Source: Glomus cerebriforme (Eukaryota > Glomeromycota > Glomeromycetes > Glomerales > Glomeraceae). From it: a DNA stretch of 22,799 nucleotides. Under the pieces are notes generated by a model. The model did not search any database and was not told where the DNA came from. It saw only the letters and a program-made list of their open reading frames with translations. The stretch is from the NCBI GenBank assembly GCA_003550305.1, contig QKYT01000621.1, forward strand, positions 37,320 through 60,118, given 5' to 3'. Below are positions 9,983 through 20,181 of this stretch, piece by piece; the first letter of the stretch is position 1; each line of letters begins with the position of its first letter. Position numbers and translations under genes: made by a program.

Positions 9983-10696
9983 ACCTCTGATGAACAACCC
10001 TCAGAGTATTTTATTTTGCCTGCAGGGACTGGACCTCCAGAAATAGGAACAAAATACACAAGAATTCCTTGGCCACTTCACTGAATAGATGCCTTATTAC
10101 AAAAGCCTTTCAAAAGTGACTATAGATTATTTGAAAATAATTTAGTATTCTATACATTAGAGAGCTTTAATGTAGTACCTGGATGTTCCAGTTTCATACC
10201 TATGTCATTATGTGTAGTCTACACATTATTACAAATGAACAATTACTTGCCCACAACATATCTTTATGTTACTTTTTACCAATGAGGACTGTTGTTTACA
10301 CCAAAAATATGAAAATCAGAGTCCCTTCAAGCATGCAACATGCATTGCATTTCAATATTTTCCTCGTCAGAAACATGATGCTTTTTGAATTTTCTTGTAA
10401 AAAATCTAGATTGGAGGCTATGCAGTATTAAGGCTGATGCATCTCCAGATGAACTAGTCTCCGAAACACATTTTTTGAGAAGTATTGAAATTCTTGGATT
10501 ATATTTGCACCTTAGATAAAAACTTTACTTCTTGCTGGATGCCGGGACGCTGGACCCATCCGCGACCGGTTTTCTTATGGAAGAATGGTACAATCAGGCA
10601 ACCAATTCAATGGACCGCCTTCATTCAAATGAAATTCAACTTTCAAGATATCAGTGATGTACTGTAGATCGTTCGTTTTATGTGTTTTTGCATTCT
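9983..10696 (+). pseudogene. Decayed protein gene, one frame with several TGA stops
   Basis: A single frame reads as well-formed protein for more than 230 codons but is broken by stops: TGA at 10082, 10283, 10310, 10376 and 10655, TAA at 10517, and finally TAG near 10694. Segments include TGPPEIGTKYTRIPWPL, RLFENNLVFYTLESFNVV, IKADASPDELVSETHFLR and GFLMEEWYNQATNSMDRL. Between stops the complexity and base composition are gene-like and less AT-rich than the flanks. I do not recognise the family. Five of the six internal stops are TGA, which could come from CGA or TGG decay. A mitochondrial-type code in which TGA is Trp would open all but the TAA, but the protein does not look mitochondrial. 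Smaller open frames in other phases here are shadows. Confidence 0.6.
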
Positions 10697-10985
10697 GTCA
10701 AATAGAAACAAAATCAATCAGTTTAATCAGTTTAGAAACATATAAAGCTGATATTCTAGATGAACTATCAGATAGATTGGATGGAAAGAGTCAGATTTCT
10801 CTAGTATTAATGAGGTTTTGTGTCAAGATTATCAATATTCTTTGTTTTTGTAGCATTGTAATGAATTAACTTCTAAATTTAATAAGGAAATTGTTATTGT
10901 TGAAAAGAAATTAGAAGAATCAGAAGTTACTTACTTAGCTACAGGTAATTTCAATTATTTATTTGCATTAGGACGAGTTCCTTAA
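10684..10985 (+). pseudogene. Two-exon charged, coiled-coil-like remnant
   Basis: A frame from about 10684 reads ISLETYKADILDELSDRLDG and then KSQISL to a GTATTA donor at 10804. A 50-bp intron ends in TTTTTGTAG at 10853. The next exon continues in phase 0 as HCNELTSKFNKEIVIVEKK and LEESEVTYLATGNF to a TAA at 10983-10985. Heptad-like spacing of Leu and Ile with acidic and basic residues suggests a coiled coil. It directly follows the pseudogene in another frame and may be its 3' part after a frameshift or intron. The splice model is inferred, and no start codon is assigned. Confidence 0.4.
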
Positions 10986-11879
10986 TGTTAATTGTAAACT
11001 TGTATATTTTTCTAATTTCTTGGAAAAGTGTTAAGTCTAGACATCCCGATTTTAAATAAATGTAAATAAATCATAAATGTATTAATCAATATCACCAATA
11101 TCATTTTAATTATCACTAATCAACATTAGCTGAATCAATATGATTATGTGGTTTGGATTAGCATGAAAATCAAAAAAAAAGGCACTTTTTTTTTTAGTGA
11201 CATTTTAATCCTTAGTTTCTATCAAAAAAAAAAAAATAAAAAAAAAAATACAAAAAGATACTAATTACTGCATAAATTTATATTATACTAAAATTTATTA
11301 CCTAGTGATAACTTCTCAAATGCACAAATATAGAAAGTTGTATTGTAAAAAAATCATTGCAAAACAAAAATTGATTATCAGTACACGATGTTAAAAAATT
11401 GGATTGCACAATTTCTGTAATTCTGGTCGACATTATACAACTTGGCCAGAGTTACCGACAATCACTTTAGGGCGATTATCGACGATTCTAATAATGGAAA
11501 TCGATTCCGGTGGCGCTGAAAATGCGCAGGAGTAGATCAATATTTGATTTTCATATGATAATTTATTATTAAATAAATTTAATTTGAAAACATTACGTTA
11601 GAAATGCATAATTGATAGTCATTTGACTAACTAAGCAAAAAATCTAGATTTATACTCCAATCGTTTAAGATTTTATTTTTATTATAAATATAAATTACGA
11701 TATAAAACATGTGATCATCACAAATGAATTTTATTTATACTGTAATCCCGTATTATAAAGTATTTATAATCCTAATCCATGTTAAAAAGGAGTACAATTA
11801 TATGTGATATATTATACAGTATGAAACCATAAAAAGAAACGTTTATTATATTCACATTCAAACCATTAAAAATTATTAA
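10986..11879. other. Gene-free stretch with a GC-richer island at 11420-11530
   Basis: This is mostly AT-rich DNA with A-runs at 11226-11250. A block at 11420-11530 (GGGCGATTATCGACGATTC, then TCCGGTGGCGCTGAAAATG) has clearly higher GC and is not explained by an open frame on either strand. It may be a fragment of a genomic repeat. Confidence 0.4.
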
Positions 11880-11964
11880 TTTGCTGATCATGTTACAGAT
11901 TCTTTTTCGGTAAAACTTTTTGCAGGTTTAAAGTTTGATGATCATGTAAATACAAGATTATTAC
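11880..11964 (+). other. Exon-like island ahead of the second kinase
   Basis: Twenty-eight codons read FADHVTDSFSVKLFAGLKFD then DHVNTRLL and end at a canonical GTAAGC donor at 11965. Joined to the TTTATTTATAG acceptor at about 12070 the frame stops at once, so it does not extend the kinase. It is a chance frame or a gene relic. Confidence 0.25.
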
Positions 11965-12095
11965 GTAAGCATTTATTTTTTTGCTTCCATTTATATGGTT
12001 TCATCTGAATTTTCGACTTAAAAAACATTATTTTTAAAACCTATATTCTATTAAATTGAATTTATTTATAGTTTAAAAAAGTTTGAATAGTTCAA

Positions 12096-14085
12096 ATGGT
12101 TTTTTTTATTACTAGTGCCAAACAATTACTTAATAATTTAAAAGGGAAGCTATTTAAATCATCACATGACAAGAAATGCGAAGAATGTAATTATATATGT
12201 ACTACAAGACGGTTTCAACAAAATTTCAACAATTGGACTAGTGGTAATAAGGATATCGATAAATTTATTCAAGGTACTCAATTATCGGCACATTATTACG
12301 ATGAATCATCAGATATATTAGAATGGATACCTTATGATAGATTTAATGGTATTAAAAATACTACAAAAGAAAGGTCCGTTAAAATGTATGAAGCGAATTG
12401 GATTGATGGATATATAAATGAATGGAATACTAGATGGGATAATGAAAATCAAAATTGGAAAAGAGAAGGAAATATGATTGTAACTTTGAAAAGTTTAAAT
12501 AATTCAAACAATATTAAATTAGAATTTATGGATGAGGTATAGTATAATAAATTTATTATTCAAATAAAAAAAAAAAAAAAATTTGAAATCATAATTTTTA
12601 CTAACATTTTATTTTTGTCATTTATACATAGATTACATTATATTATAAATTATCAAGTAATCCACCTCGAATCATTAAATTTTATGGAATAACTCAAGAT
12701 CCAAAAACAAAAAACTATATGATGGTTTTAAAATATAAAGGGAATGGAAAATATTTATATACAAGTGATATGATATGTGAAAAATGTAATTATGCATGTG
12801 TTGCAAAACGGTATGAACGAGATTTCAAAAATTGGACTAGTGGTAATAATGATATTGATGAATTTATTAAAGAAGCTCAGCTATCAGTACATAGTGATCA
12901 TGAAGCATATAAAGCATTAGAATGGATCCATTATGATAAATTTTATGATATTGAATATATTGCAAAAGGTGGATTTGGCAAAGTATATAAAGCGAATTGG
13001 AATAATAAAAATAAAAATTGGGAACAAAATAAAATTGTTGCTTTGAAAAGTTTAAATGATTCAAAAAATGTTACGTTAAAATTTATGAATGAGATTGCGT
13101 TACATTATAAAGTGAATGATGGTTATATCATTAAACTTTATGGAATAACTCAAGATCCAAAATCAAAAGATTATATGATGGTTTTGGAATATGCAGAAGA
13201 TGGAAGTTTACGAAATTATTTAGATTTAAATTATAATAAATTAAGTTGGAAAGATAAGATTCATAATTTATTGGATATTGCAATTGGACTGAAATTTATT
13301 CATAATCAAAAAATAATTCATCGAGATTTTCATAGTGGAAATTTATTACGTCATAAAGGTGATATCCGTGTAACAGATATGGGGTTATGTAAACCTGCAA
13401 ATTATGATACATTAGAAAATACAAATTTTATATATGGTAACTTACCTTATGTAGCACCTGAAATATTACAAGGGCAAAATTATACAGAATCTGCTGATAT
13501 TTATAGTTTTGGTATAATTATGTATGAAGTAATTTCTGGATTAACTCCATATCATGATATAAACCATGATGAAAATTTAGCAATAAATCTTTGTCTGGGA
13601 CTTAGACCAAGGTTTAATATTAAAGTACCTCAATTAATTGTGCATTTAATTAAAAGATGTTTAGATGCAAATCCAGAAGATCGACCAACAGCTGACAAGA
13701 TTAGTGATATTTTAAATCAATGGTATGATGGATTTTTTGGACAAGAAGAAACAGAACTAAAAAATCAAATTAGGGAAGCGGAAGAAATCAATAATGATTC
13801 ATTGGCTAAAAGAATACCTTTAATTAGTTTATCATATGAAACAAATTCTGAAGCTATTTATATAAGTAGAATACTTAATTTTAGTGATCTTCCTAAACCA
13901 AAGAATTCTAACAATTATTATGAACAAAATGATAATATAATAAGCAAGGAATATTCAGGTATTATTTAATATTTTATTACTTAAAAATATCTTTGATAAA
14001 GAAATACTAATAAATTTTATTTTATTAAATAGAATCATTGCAAATTAGTATTTCTCAATTGAACAAATATAATGGTGAATGTTAA
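12096..14085 (+). CDS. TKL-type protein kinase with a duplicated N-lobe, complete
   Basis: Exons 12096-12536, 12632-13958 and 14033-14085 encode 606 residues. The ATG at 12096 is the first after an in-frame TGA. Residues 30-147 form a decayed leader and N-lobe: CEECNYIC, NWTSGN and EWIPYD are kept, but the Gly loop is replaced by KERSVKMYEANW. After a 95-bp intron (TACTAAC at 12599) come a hinge and a second unit with CEKCNYAC, then an intact loop GGFGKVYKANW, VALK Lys286 and a likely alpha-C Glu301. The C-lobe has HRDFHSGN (Asp379, Asn384), DMG (396-398), YVAPE and DIYSFG. The 74-bp last intron leads to a 17-codon tail ESLQISISQLN plus stop. The second N-lobe lacks the intron found at the same point in all other copies. 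The protein is probably a cytosolic kinase; activity is expected because the key residues are present except Phe of DFG. Its target is unknown. Confidence 0.9.
12165..13190 (+). repeat. Duplicated N-lobe unit in the second kinase
   Basis: Two copies of the Cys/WTSGN/N-lobe unit lie about 557 bp apart (the intron starts at 12537; the equivalent intron-less point is 13095-13096). The spacing equals that of the array in the first kinase gene, so the same duplication type occurred in both, or it predates their separation. Confidence 0.8.
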
Positions 14086-14530
14086 CATACAGTATATAAT
14101 AAGAAACATTTTAGTTGTAATATATCGTAAAATTTTTTAAATTTATGTTTTGTATATGTATATATTTCAAAAAATTTTATTTCTGTCATCATACTGTCTC
14201 ATTAATTTTTTTTAAAAATAGCCTTTCTTATATATATATATATTTTTTTTACGATGAGGCTATATAATTAAAAATGAAAGGATGGTATTGATCAGGAGGG
14301 GAATGGAAGTATGCTAAATAAAATTTTAAATTGTAATTGTCAAATATACATTTATTTATATATAATTTTTGATCCTAATACAAAAAGGATAATTATAAAT
14401 GTAAAAAATTAAAATAATATTTTATTCAATTGCAAGTTTTATAAGAGCGAATATACAGCAACTTTTAATATTCATATAATCTATTTCATAAAAAATTCAT
14501 TTCTCAAAAAAAAAAAAAAAAAAACTTAAT
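14086..14530. other. AT-rich intergenic stretch with simple repeats
   Basis: A (TA)n run lies at 14229-14242 and a poly-A run at 14505-14524. No coding signal was found. Confidence 0.5.
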
Positions 14531-14676
14531 TTATCGCCGTTTTCAAAATAGAGCGTCTCTGTAATATTTAAAAAAAATATCAGAATGCAGGACAAATACA
14601 GAATAAAATGAATACAGAACAAATTTCGGACGTAGACGTTGACGAATATTGGTATTCATTTTGAAAACGGTGATAA
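14531..14676. mobile_element. MITE-like element, 146 bp, with terminal inverted repeats
   Basis: The left arm 14531-14548 (TTATCGCCGTTTTCAAAA) and the right arm 14659-14676 are inverted copies with one mismatch in 18 bases. The interior has no open frame but holds a short direct repeat (TACAGAA twice near 14597-14617) and higher GC near 14628-14645. A poly-A run adjoins the left end. Flanks are AATT-like on both sides; a clear target duplication cannot be defined. Confidence 0.6.
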
Positions 14677-14835
14677 TTCTCTTTTTTATTAATGCTTATT
14701 TATAATATTAAATTATTAAATAATATTTTGACATCATTTAAATTAAACCAGTGAAATGAAAATTGATATCATGGAAATTATAAACGCATTTAAGTAATAG
14801 TAGTTCCGATACTACGCCACATAATTTTTCTTTTT

Positions 14836-14890
14836 CGTTCGTTTTATAATTATTTATTAAAAGAAGGAAATATCTTCTTTTTAACGAACG
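14836..14890. repeat. Nested inverted repeat, 55 bp
   Basis: The outer arms CGTTCGTT (14836-14843) and AACGAACG (14883-14890) pair perfectly. Inside them AAAAGAAG (14859-14866) pairs with CTTCTTTT (14874-14881) around a 7-base loop. This is a foldback element or the core of a small transposon relic. Confidence 0.65.
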
Positions 14891-15952
14891 GTCTTTCCTG
14901 CTTTATAACACAATTTTATTTTTCCGCCTCGCCTGTTTTATGATAATAATTAGTAACTTATTTATTAAACTTTCATGTAACTTCACGACACAAATAAACT
15001 CCAATATTTAATGCCTCTTCAAAGCAAGATAAAAATGAAAACTTTTTAATTTTATGATTTTATGTTAATTTTTCGAAATAAATTTAATAAATTTAATATT
15101 AAAATAGAAATTGAAAAAAATATTTTTATAGGAAAAAACTATTTTATAAAGAAAACTACGATCAAGCAATTAATGGAAGCTAGGAAACTAATTAAAATAA
15201 TGGTTTATTTCGTATGGGGAAAGTAGTAATTTTCGTCATTTTTTCTTTAAATAAACAATATTAACTATATAACGCAACTGATTAACTAAATTAGGTTAAT
15301 TTGGTGACTATGTCGCGTTTTACTTTTCACAGAGCCAGATCTGTTAAATTTCGGCAACTAAAATAATTTGAGTAATTTTATTCGTTTTTTTTTTATTCTC
15401 AAAAAAATATAATCTTATTTTTTTTTATTATTAATTCAAACTTTTAAATATAAATATTCAATATTCTATAAACAAACAATATAACGATAAAAACTTTAAA
15501 TTTAATGATTATAACTCGAAAAAAATTTATGTGATTTGCTTTTAATCTTTAATTTATTGGCGAAAGCTTGTAATATAAAACTTTGCTAAATAATGATAGT
15601 AAATAATAAAAAATTATATTTTATAAACGTACGTTATGAGATAGTAAGATACAATAATTAGTCAGGCTCCTTGAACAGTGGACGCTCACGAACGAAAGAT
15701 AAATGTTACATGTTACAGTTTTAGCCAAATGTACGAAATTTTCTACCGTCTATAAATCAAGACAAGACAGTCTATTATTATAGAATTAGAATCTACATTT
15801 ATAACATTTTTTTTTTTTATTTATACTATGCTGAAAGGCTGGTCAGAATTTATGAAAAAAAAATAAAAGATAATTGTGTGGCGCAGTATCATGACGAATG
15901 ATATGATAATGTTTATACATATTATTAATTTTTTTTGTTTTTATATTTCCAG
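14891..15952. other. Gene-free AT-rich stretch
   Basis: No convincing open frame was found. Slightly less AT-rich spots occur near 15300-15350 and 15660-15700 without a recognisable tRNA or other RNA fold. Confidence 0.4.
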
Positions 15953-16054
15953 TTTGCAATTGTATTTTTTTCACAATCAAAAAAGATTACAAAATCTCCA
16001 AATTCTTGGATAAAGGATGTTAGAGGTTTATCCGGTATGATGTCTAGACATTAA
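15953..16054 (+). other. Possible orphan terminal exon, 33 codons
   Basis: This directly follows a strong acceptor (TTTTATATTTCCAG). The frame reads FAIVFFSQSKKITKSPNSW then IKDVRGLSGMMSRH and ends in TAA. Composition and sequence look coding. An ATG at 15829 opens only a 12-codon frame and cannot be joined with confidence. It could be the last exon of a small gene upstream or a relic. Confidence 0.35.
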
Positions 16055-16256
16055 TGTTTGCACATCATGCGCTTAATGTCTCATTTTGTCGAGATGACTT
16101 ACCACAAATTACTAAGATTAATAATTATTATTTATTTAGTGTTACTGGATCGGCAAATAATTCAAATAATTACGTCAATCGTTTTAGCTATAAAATAAAT
16201 TGTTTTTATTTTTCTTTTCGGAATTCTTAAACTTTATTCATAATTAATTCGAAATT

Positions 16257-17144
16257 ATGCCTAGAGAACTTACTACCGAAGAATTAAATAAACTTATTGA
16301 ATTGTCAATTAAAGGTATTTTAAAAATATTTGTTTTAATCAAAATCAAAAAATAAAAGATTAATATAAAAAATATGTAATATTAGCCAAAGAAAAAGCTT
16401 ATTGTCCGTATTCAAATTTTCGTGTTGGTGCTACGCTTCTTGATGAAAATGGAAATTGGCATACCGGTAATCCATTTTATATATAAAAAAGAATAATTTG
16501 TACTTTGAATTATGATCTAAATGTTTCCTGAAATTAATAAAATTAGGTGGTAATATTGAGAATGCTTCATACGGTATGTACAGAATTTTAGATATTATGG
16601 AAGTTTGTTTAAAAGTTACATTTTTTTGTTGACTTTATTGTTTGATTAGGTGGTGCAATCTGCGCAGAACGTACAGTATTTATAAAAGGAGTTGTGAGTT
16701 GATTTAAATTGTATTTATTAAATTATGTGGTTTTTATACAATATTTTTAATATTGATTTTTTAACAGAGCGAAGGTCAAAGAAAATTCGTTGCTCTTGGT
16801 GTATCCACGTAAGATCTTTTTTTTTTTTTATATCTGACCTTTCTTTTAATTTTCTAATCTTTTCTATTATATTTTTAGGGATATTTACAAGTTTACACAA
16901 CCTTGTGGTATATGCCGGTAAGTATTAAAATAAAAGCCATTTTATAAAGATAAAAATTTTTATTTCTAATTAAACCTCTTTTTTTTCTTTTACAAGACAA
17001 TTTATGATTGAATTCGAAGTTGATCTTCCAATTTATCTCATTCAACCTGATCATTCTTATAAAAAGGTTATACTTAAAGATTTGTTACCAGATTTTTTTG
17101 GTCCTGAAGATTTGAAATTTGAAAGAATAAATGAGAAATTATAA
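16257..17144 (+). CDS. Cytidine deaminase, seven exons, complete
   Basis: The product converts cytidine and deoxycytidine to uridine and deoxyuridine in cytosolic pyrimidine salvage. Exons: 16257-16314, 16386-16466, 16547-16573, 16650-16693, 16768-16808, 16879-16917 and 16997-17144. All introns are GT-AG and 70-80 bp. The product is 145 residues, the usual size of the small homotetrameric family. It starts MPRELTTEELNKL. AYCPYSNFRVGATLL (24-38) and GGNIENASYGGAICAERT (47-64) are substrate- and zinc-site segments. Zinc ligands are Cys60 in CAE and Cys93 and Cys96 in PCGIC; Glu62 is the proton shuttle. The last exon is a family-like C-terminus ending FERINEKL. All splice phases restore the conserved protein, so the model is firm. 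No other salvage gene is adjacent. Open frames at 16718-16928 on either strand are shadows. Confidence 0.95.
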
Positions 17145-17175
17145 TTTTTTAATTTTTTTTTTTTCGGAAAATTCA

Positions 17176-17181
17176 AATAAA
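17176..17181 (+). terminator. Polyadenylation signal AATAAA of the deaminase gene
   Basis: A canonical AATAAA lies 32 bases after the stop codon and is followed by T-rich DNA. It is a likely 3'-end signal, given the position. Confidence 0.5.
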
Positions 17182-18304
17182 GTTGTTATCATCCTTCATA
17201 GTTTTTTTTTTTTTGATATTCTATTTGGAGAATATATAGCATTTATTGAATGATAATTAATTCAGATTCAATGTTTTTATTTGCTTGAATTTATTCTTAT
17301 GTAAATTAATAAATATTACTTCTTGAAAACTTAATATATGTTTAATAATAATCATTGAAATAATAATATCGTTGGTCAACTAAAATTCCAGAGTATTTGT
17401 ATGTCAAAATTATTTATATACTAATTATATTCAAACTTTTTGATGTTAAATATGATTGTTATGTATAAACCTGCAACAATGCAACATTAAGATTAATTTT
17501 TATTTGGCATTTTAGATATATTTTTGGAGCTTTTATAAAATAAGACAAAATTAATACTTAATATTTTACATCAATACATCAAATTTCGTAAATTTGACTT
17601 TCGTAAAAATAAGAAATGTTCATGAAAATAAACAAAAAGTTATATTTAGGAACGAATTATGTCAATATTGCTGCGGAATCATACTTTTGACGAACCCAGG
17701 TTTGGAATCAAAAGAAAAGAAAAAATAATATACACTTATTTAATAAAACAATCCTTGAATACTCGTACTATAAATTTTGTAAACGTGTTACTATTTATAG
17801 TCTCGTCTTTTTAATTCTAACATTGTCATACATTGTCATTTATATTATTAAAATTTAAAATTATATGATTTAATTTCACTATTAATTTTAATGTTGATTT
17901 CTTAACAAAAAATTGTTATTATTTCCTTATAAAGGAATTTGGTGAAAGTAAAATTATTTTGCCCTTTTTTGGCTACTAGAATTTATTTCGTTCCCCTATT
18001 TTCTGTGATTGCCGATTCATGATAATAATTCTTGTATCATAAAAAATTTTAAACCAATTGAGATTTATTCACTATTTTCAAACAAAGGATCCCAAGTTTA
18101 TTAAATCTGTGAAATATATATGTTTTTTAAAATAATTTGATGTATTTATATTTTTTACCTTTAACAATTGACAATAGGTAAAAGTAAGAAAAAAAGAAAA
18201 TGAAACAAGAATAATAACAATGAAAATATTTCAAATGGTAAATAAAGTCTAGTAGTATTAACTTTGACACCAAAAACTTCCAATAAGTAACCGCTAATTT
18301 TTGT
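17182..18304. other. Gene-free AT-rich stretch
   Basis: No convincing exon up to about 18170. From 18170 to 18304 the plus strand shows Lys- and Asn-rich pieces (KSKKKRK, NKNNNNENISNGK, SLVVLTLTPKTSNK) broken by stops, which may belong to the decayed copy that follows. Confidence 0.4.
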
Positions 18305-18576
18305 ACAGAACCTCCTAAGCCACAAAAAATCCTTCAAGAGCAAGAGTCTTGGATTTTGATTATATAAGGGAAACAAATTGCTGCAAGCAACATATGATGA
18401 TTTGGCCTTACAAATTTATTATACCATGGGTACACCAAAAACTCAACGGATTAGAAAGTCAATTTCATGAAATTAAAATAAAAAATAAAATATTGAAAGA
18501 TAAAGCTGAAAATGAAATTGAATTGAAGCAGAGAATGATTAGAAACAGATGGAATAGTCACAAGATAACAAATTAG
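18305..18576 (+). pseudogene. Decayed protein copy, family shared with 18833-19083
   Basis: Pieces in shifting frames read TEPPKPQKILQEQESWILI, LLQATYDDLALQIYYTMGT, and HQKLNGLESQFHEIKIKN followed by KILKDKAENEIELKQRMIRN, ending at TAG. At least two frameshifts and a TAA break the frame. The YTMGT...LNGLE segment matches the minus-strand copy about 0.5 kb away. The C-terminal part is charged and helix-forming. The function is not recognised; an accessory protein of a mobile element is possible. Confidence 0.45.
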
Positions 18577-18832
18577 AATTATATTGTAAGTTATGTGATT
18601 AAGAATAAAATTTATTAACATACTAATATTTTTGTTACATACAAATTATACAGCAGTTAAGCCGATGCTTCAGGTTATTCATTAGTCAAAATGTATTTAT
18701 AAGTAAAAGAAACAAATCAATTTATCAATAATAAATTATTATAATCATATATAATCATAATTATTTATTATTACAAAATAATCAATCCATAAAGTCATCA
18801 ATAAATGACCTATCACTTTCGCTATTCAATAA

Positions 18833-19083
18833 CTAATGCATAGCGTGTACAAATTTCTTAGATTTTGGTTTAACTTCCTTGATTAATTTTTGTAATTTTT
18901 GTTCTTGCATGATTTTCAAATTATAAATTATTTTCGACCAAAGACTGTACCAATTTTATTTGTTTTGGATATCAGTTTTTGAGATACCTTGCATTCGGAA
19001 TTCTCAATAAATTCATAAATCTATATAAATTCCAATCCATTCAGTTTTTTAAGTCCAGTGCCCATCATTGTATATACTGTGAG
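18833..19083 (-). pseudogene. Decayed protein copy in the opposite orientation to 18305-18576
   Basis: The minus strand reads VYTMMGTGLKKLNGLEFI, a TAG, then IYEFIENSECKVSQKLISKT and NKIGTVFGRK to a TAA. A frameshift leads to WSKIIYNLKIMQEQKLQKLI and KEVKPKSKKFVHAMH, ending at TAG. The start of this copy aligns with the plus-strand copy at the DNA level (ATGGGyAC, AAAAACTsAAyGGATTrGAA). The plus-strand open frame at 18979-19167 is a shadow. Confidence 0.45.
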
Positions 19084-19469
19084 TTTACATGGTTTTTTTT
19101 TAAATACTCATTATTTTTATCAGTAGTATATATTTTGAGATCCTTAATATTAAAGCTTGATATTTAATATTACTTCTCTTCTTGAATTATACTCATTGAA
19201 TTATCAAGTTCGATAATTTGCTTTTTCTATCATGACGTAATAACTGGTTAAAACAAAATCCAATTTCAAACTACGTGAATCAACTACGCCGGTTTAAACG
19301 ATCAACTTAGAGCATTCCCCTCAATGTGATTGGATAATGATGTCATTGTGCTCCAATAATGAAATCAATAGAATTAAAACTTGAGAAAGCTTTTTTTTGA
19401 GCTACATGATTTCATCTGGTTACGAATTTTTCAGATAATTATTTTTACTGATCTTACAAACATTCATCT
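19084..19469. other. Gene-free stretch
   Basis: AT-rich with a slightly less AT-rich part at 19255-19360. No exon or structured repeat was recognised. Confidence 0.4.
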
Positions 19470-20181
19470 CTTGTTGCAACAGCAGCAAAATCAAAATTAT
19501 ATCTCTAAGCAAAGCTGCTACGCAACAACAAAAAGTAAAAAAAATATTTTTAACTGCAGTAAAAGTTTCTTTTTTTGTAGGCATCTTCTTCTATTCATAA
19601 TAATTATGATAGTCCTACCACTATTCCTATTGTAGCCTCTAGACAAATGACCTTAATTTCTCCTATCATTTCTGCTGATGCACAAATAGGTGCTAATAAA
19701 TCAACAAATCGATGGATTTCGGACAATGTTAGCAAGCCTTATAAAAGGTAAAATATTCAAGAGATAAGGGCAGGATTTGGATAAACTTTTTCAAATATAC
19801 AAAAATCTATTGTTGTAAGCCCTACTTTGAAGGAACGCTCTAAAGCTTCAATTCAGCAAAAGTGACGCTATTTTTCAAAATACCGTGATATCAAAGATAC
19901 TATTTCATATACTGGTGAAGAAGCCATACAAAAAGATTGGGAATTTTATAATGATATTGATGAATATATAGCATTAATGCACCAATTACAAGTGATTCTA
20001 TTTGAGGTGTTAAGCATAACAAAGCTTCTAGAAATCTACTAGTAAAATTATTAACTGACCCTTGTAAAGTTTGTTCTAATTTTCTTATTCCTGCTCCATT
20101 TGCCAAATGCCATAGTACAATGGCAATTTGTTTCTACACAAGAATTGCATTAGAAACATTTGAGCTAAAGGCAGGGTGACT
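19470..20181 (+). pseudogene. Decayed spliced gene of unknown family
   Basis: An exon ending at 19534 (IISLSKAATQQQK) joins in phase across a 46-bp intron (19535-19580, ending TTTTTTTGTAG) to a frame from 19581: ASSSIHNNYDSPTTIPIVAS, then LISPIISADAQIGANKSTN and ISDNVSKPYKR. The frame then carries TAA at 19749, TAA at 19782 and TGA at 19863. It nevertheless continues as SPTLKERSKASIQQK, YFSKYRDIKDTISYTGEEA and DWEFYNDIDEYIALMHQLQ. After a shift near 19995 another frame reads KASRNLLVKLLTDPCKVC and IPAPFAKCHSTMAICFYTR up to a TGA near 20179. Gln/Ser-rich start and charged centre; no domain recognised. The opposite-strand frame at 19900-20106 is a shadow. Confidence 0.55.

Noticed and set aside
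12867..13064. Open frame on the minus strand inside the second kinase
   Set aside because: Shadow of the conserved kinase frame.
16718..16928. Open frames on both strands inside the deaminase gene
   Set aside because: They run across exons and introns of a gene whose splicing restores all conserved residues.
18161..18376. 71-codon minus-strand frame rich in Leu and Phe
   Set aside because: Low complexity from A-rich plus-strand sequence; the plus strand carries the family shared with 18833-19083.
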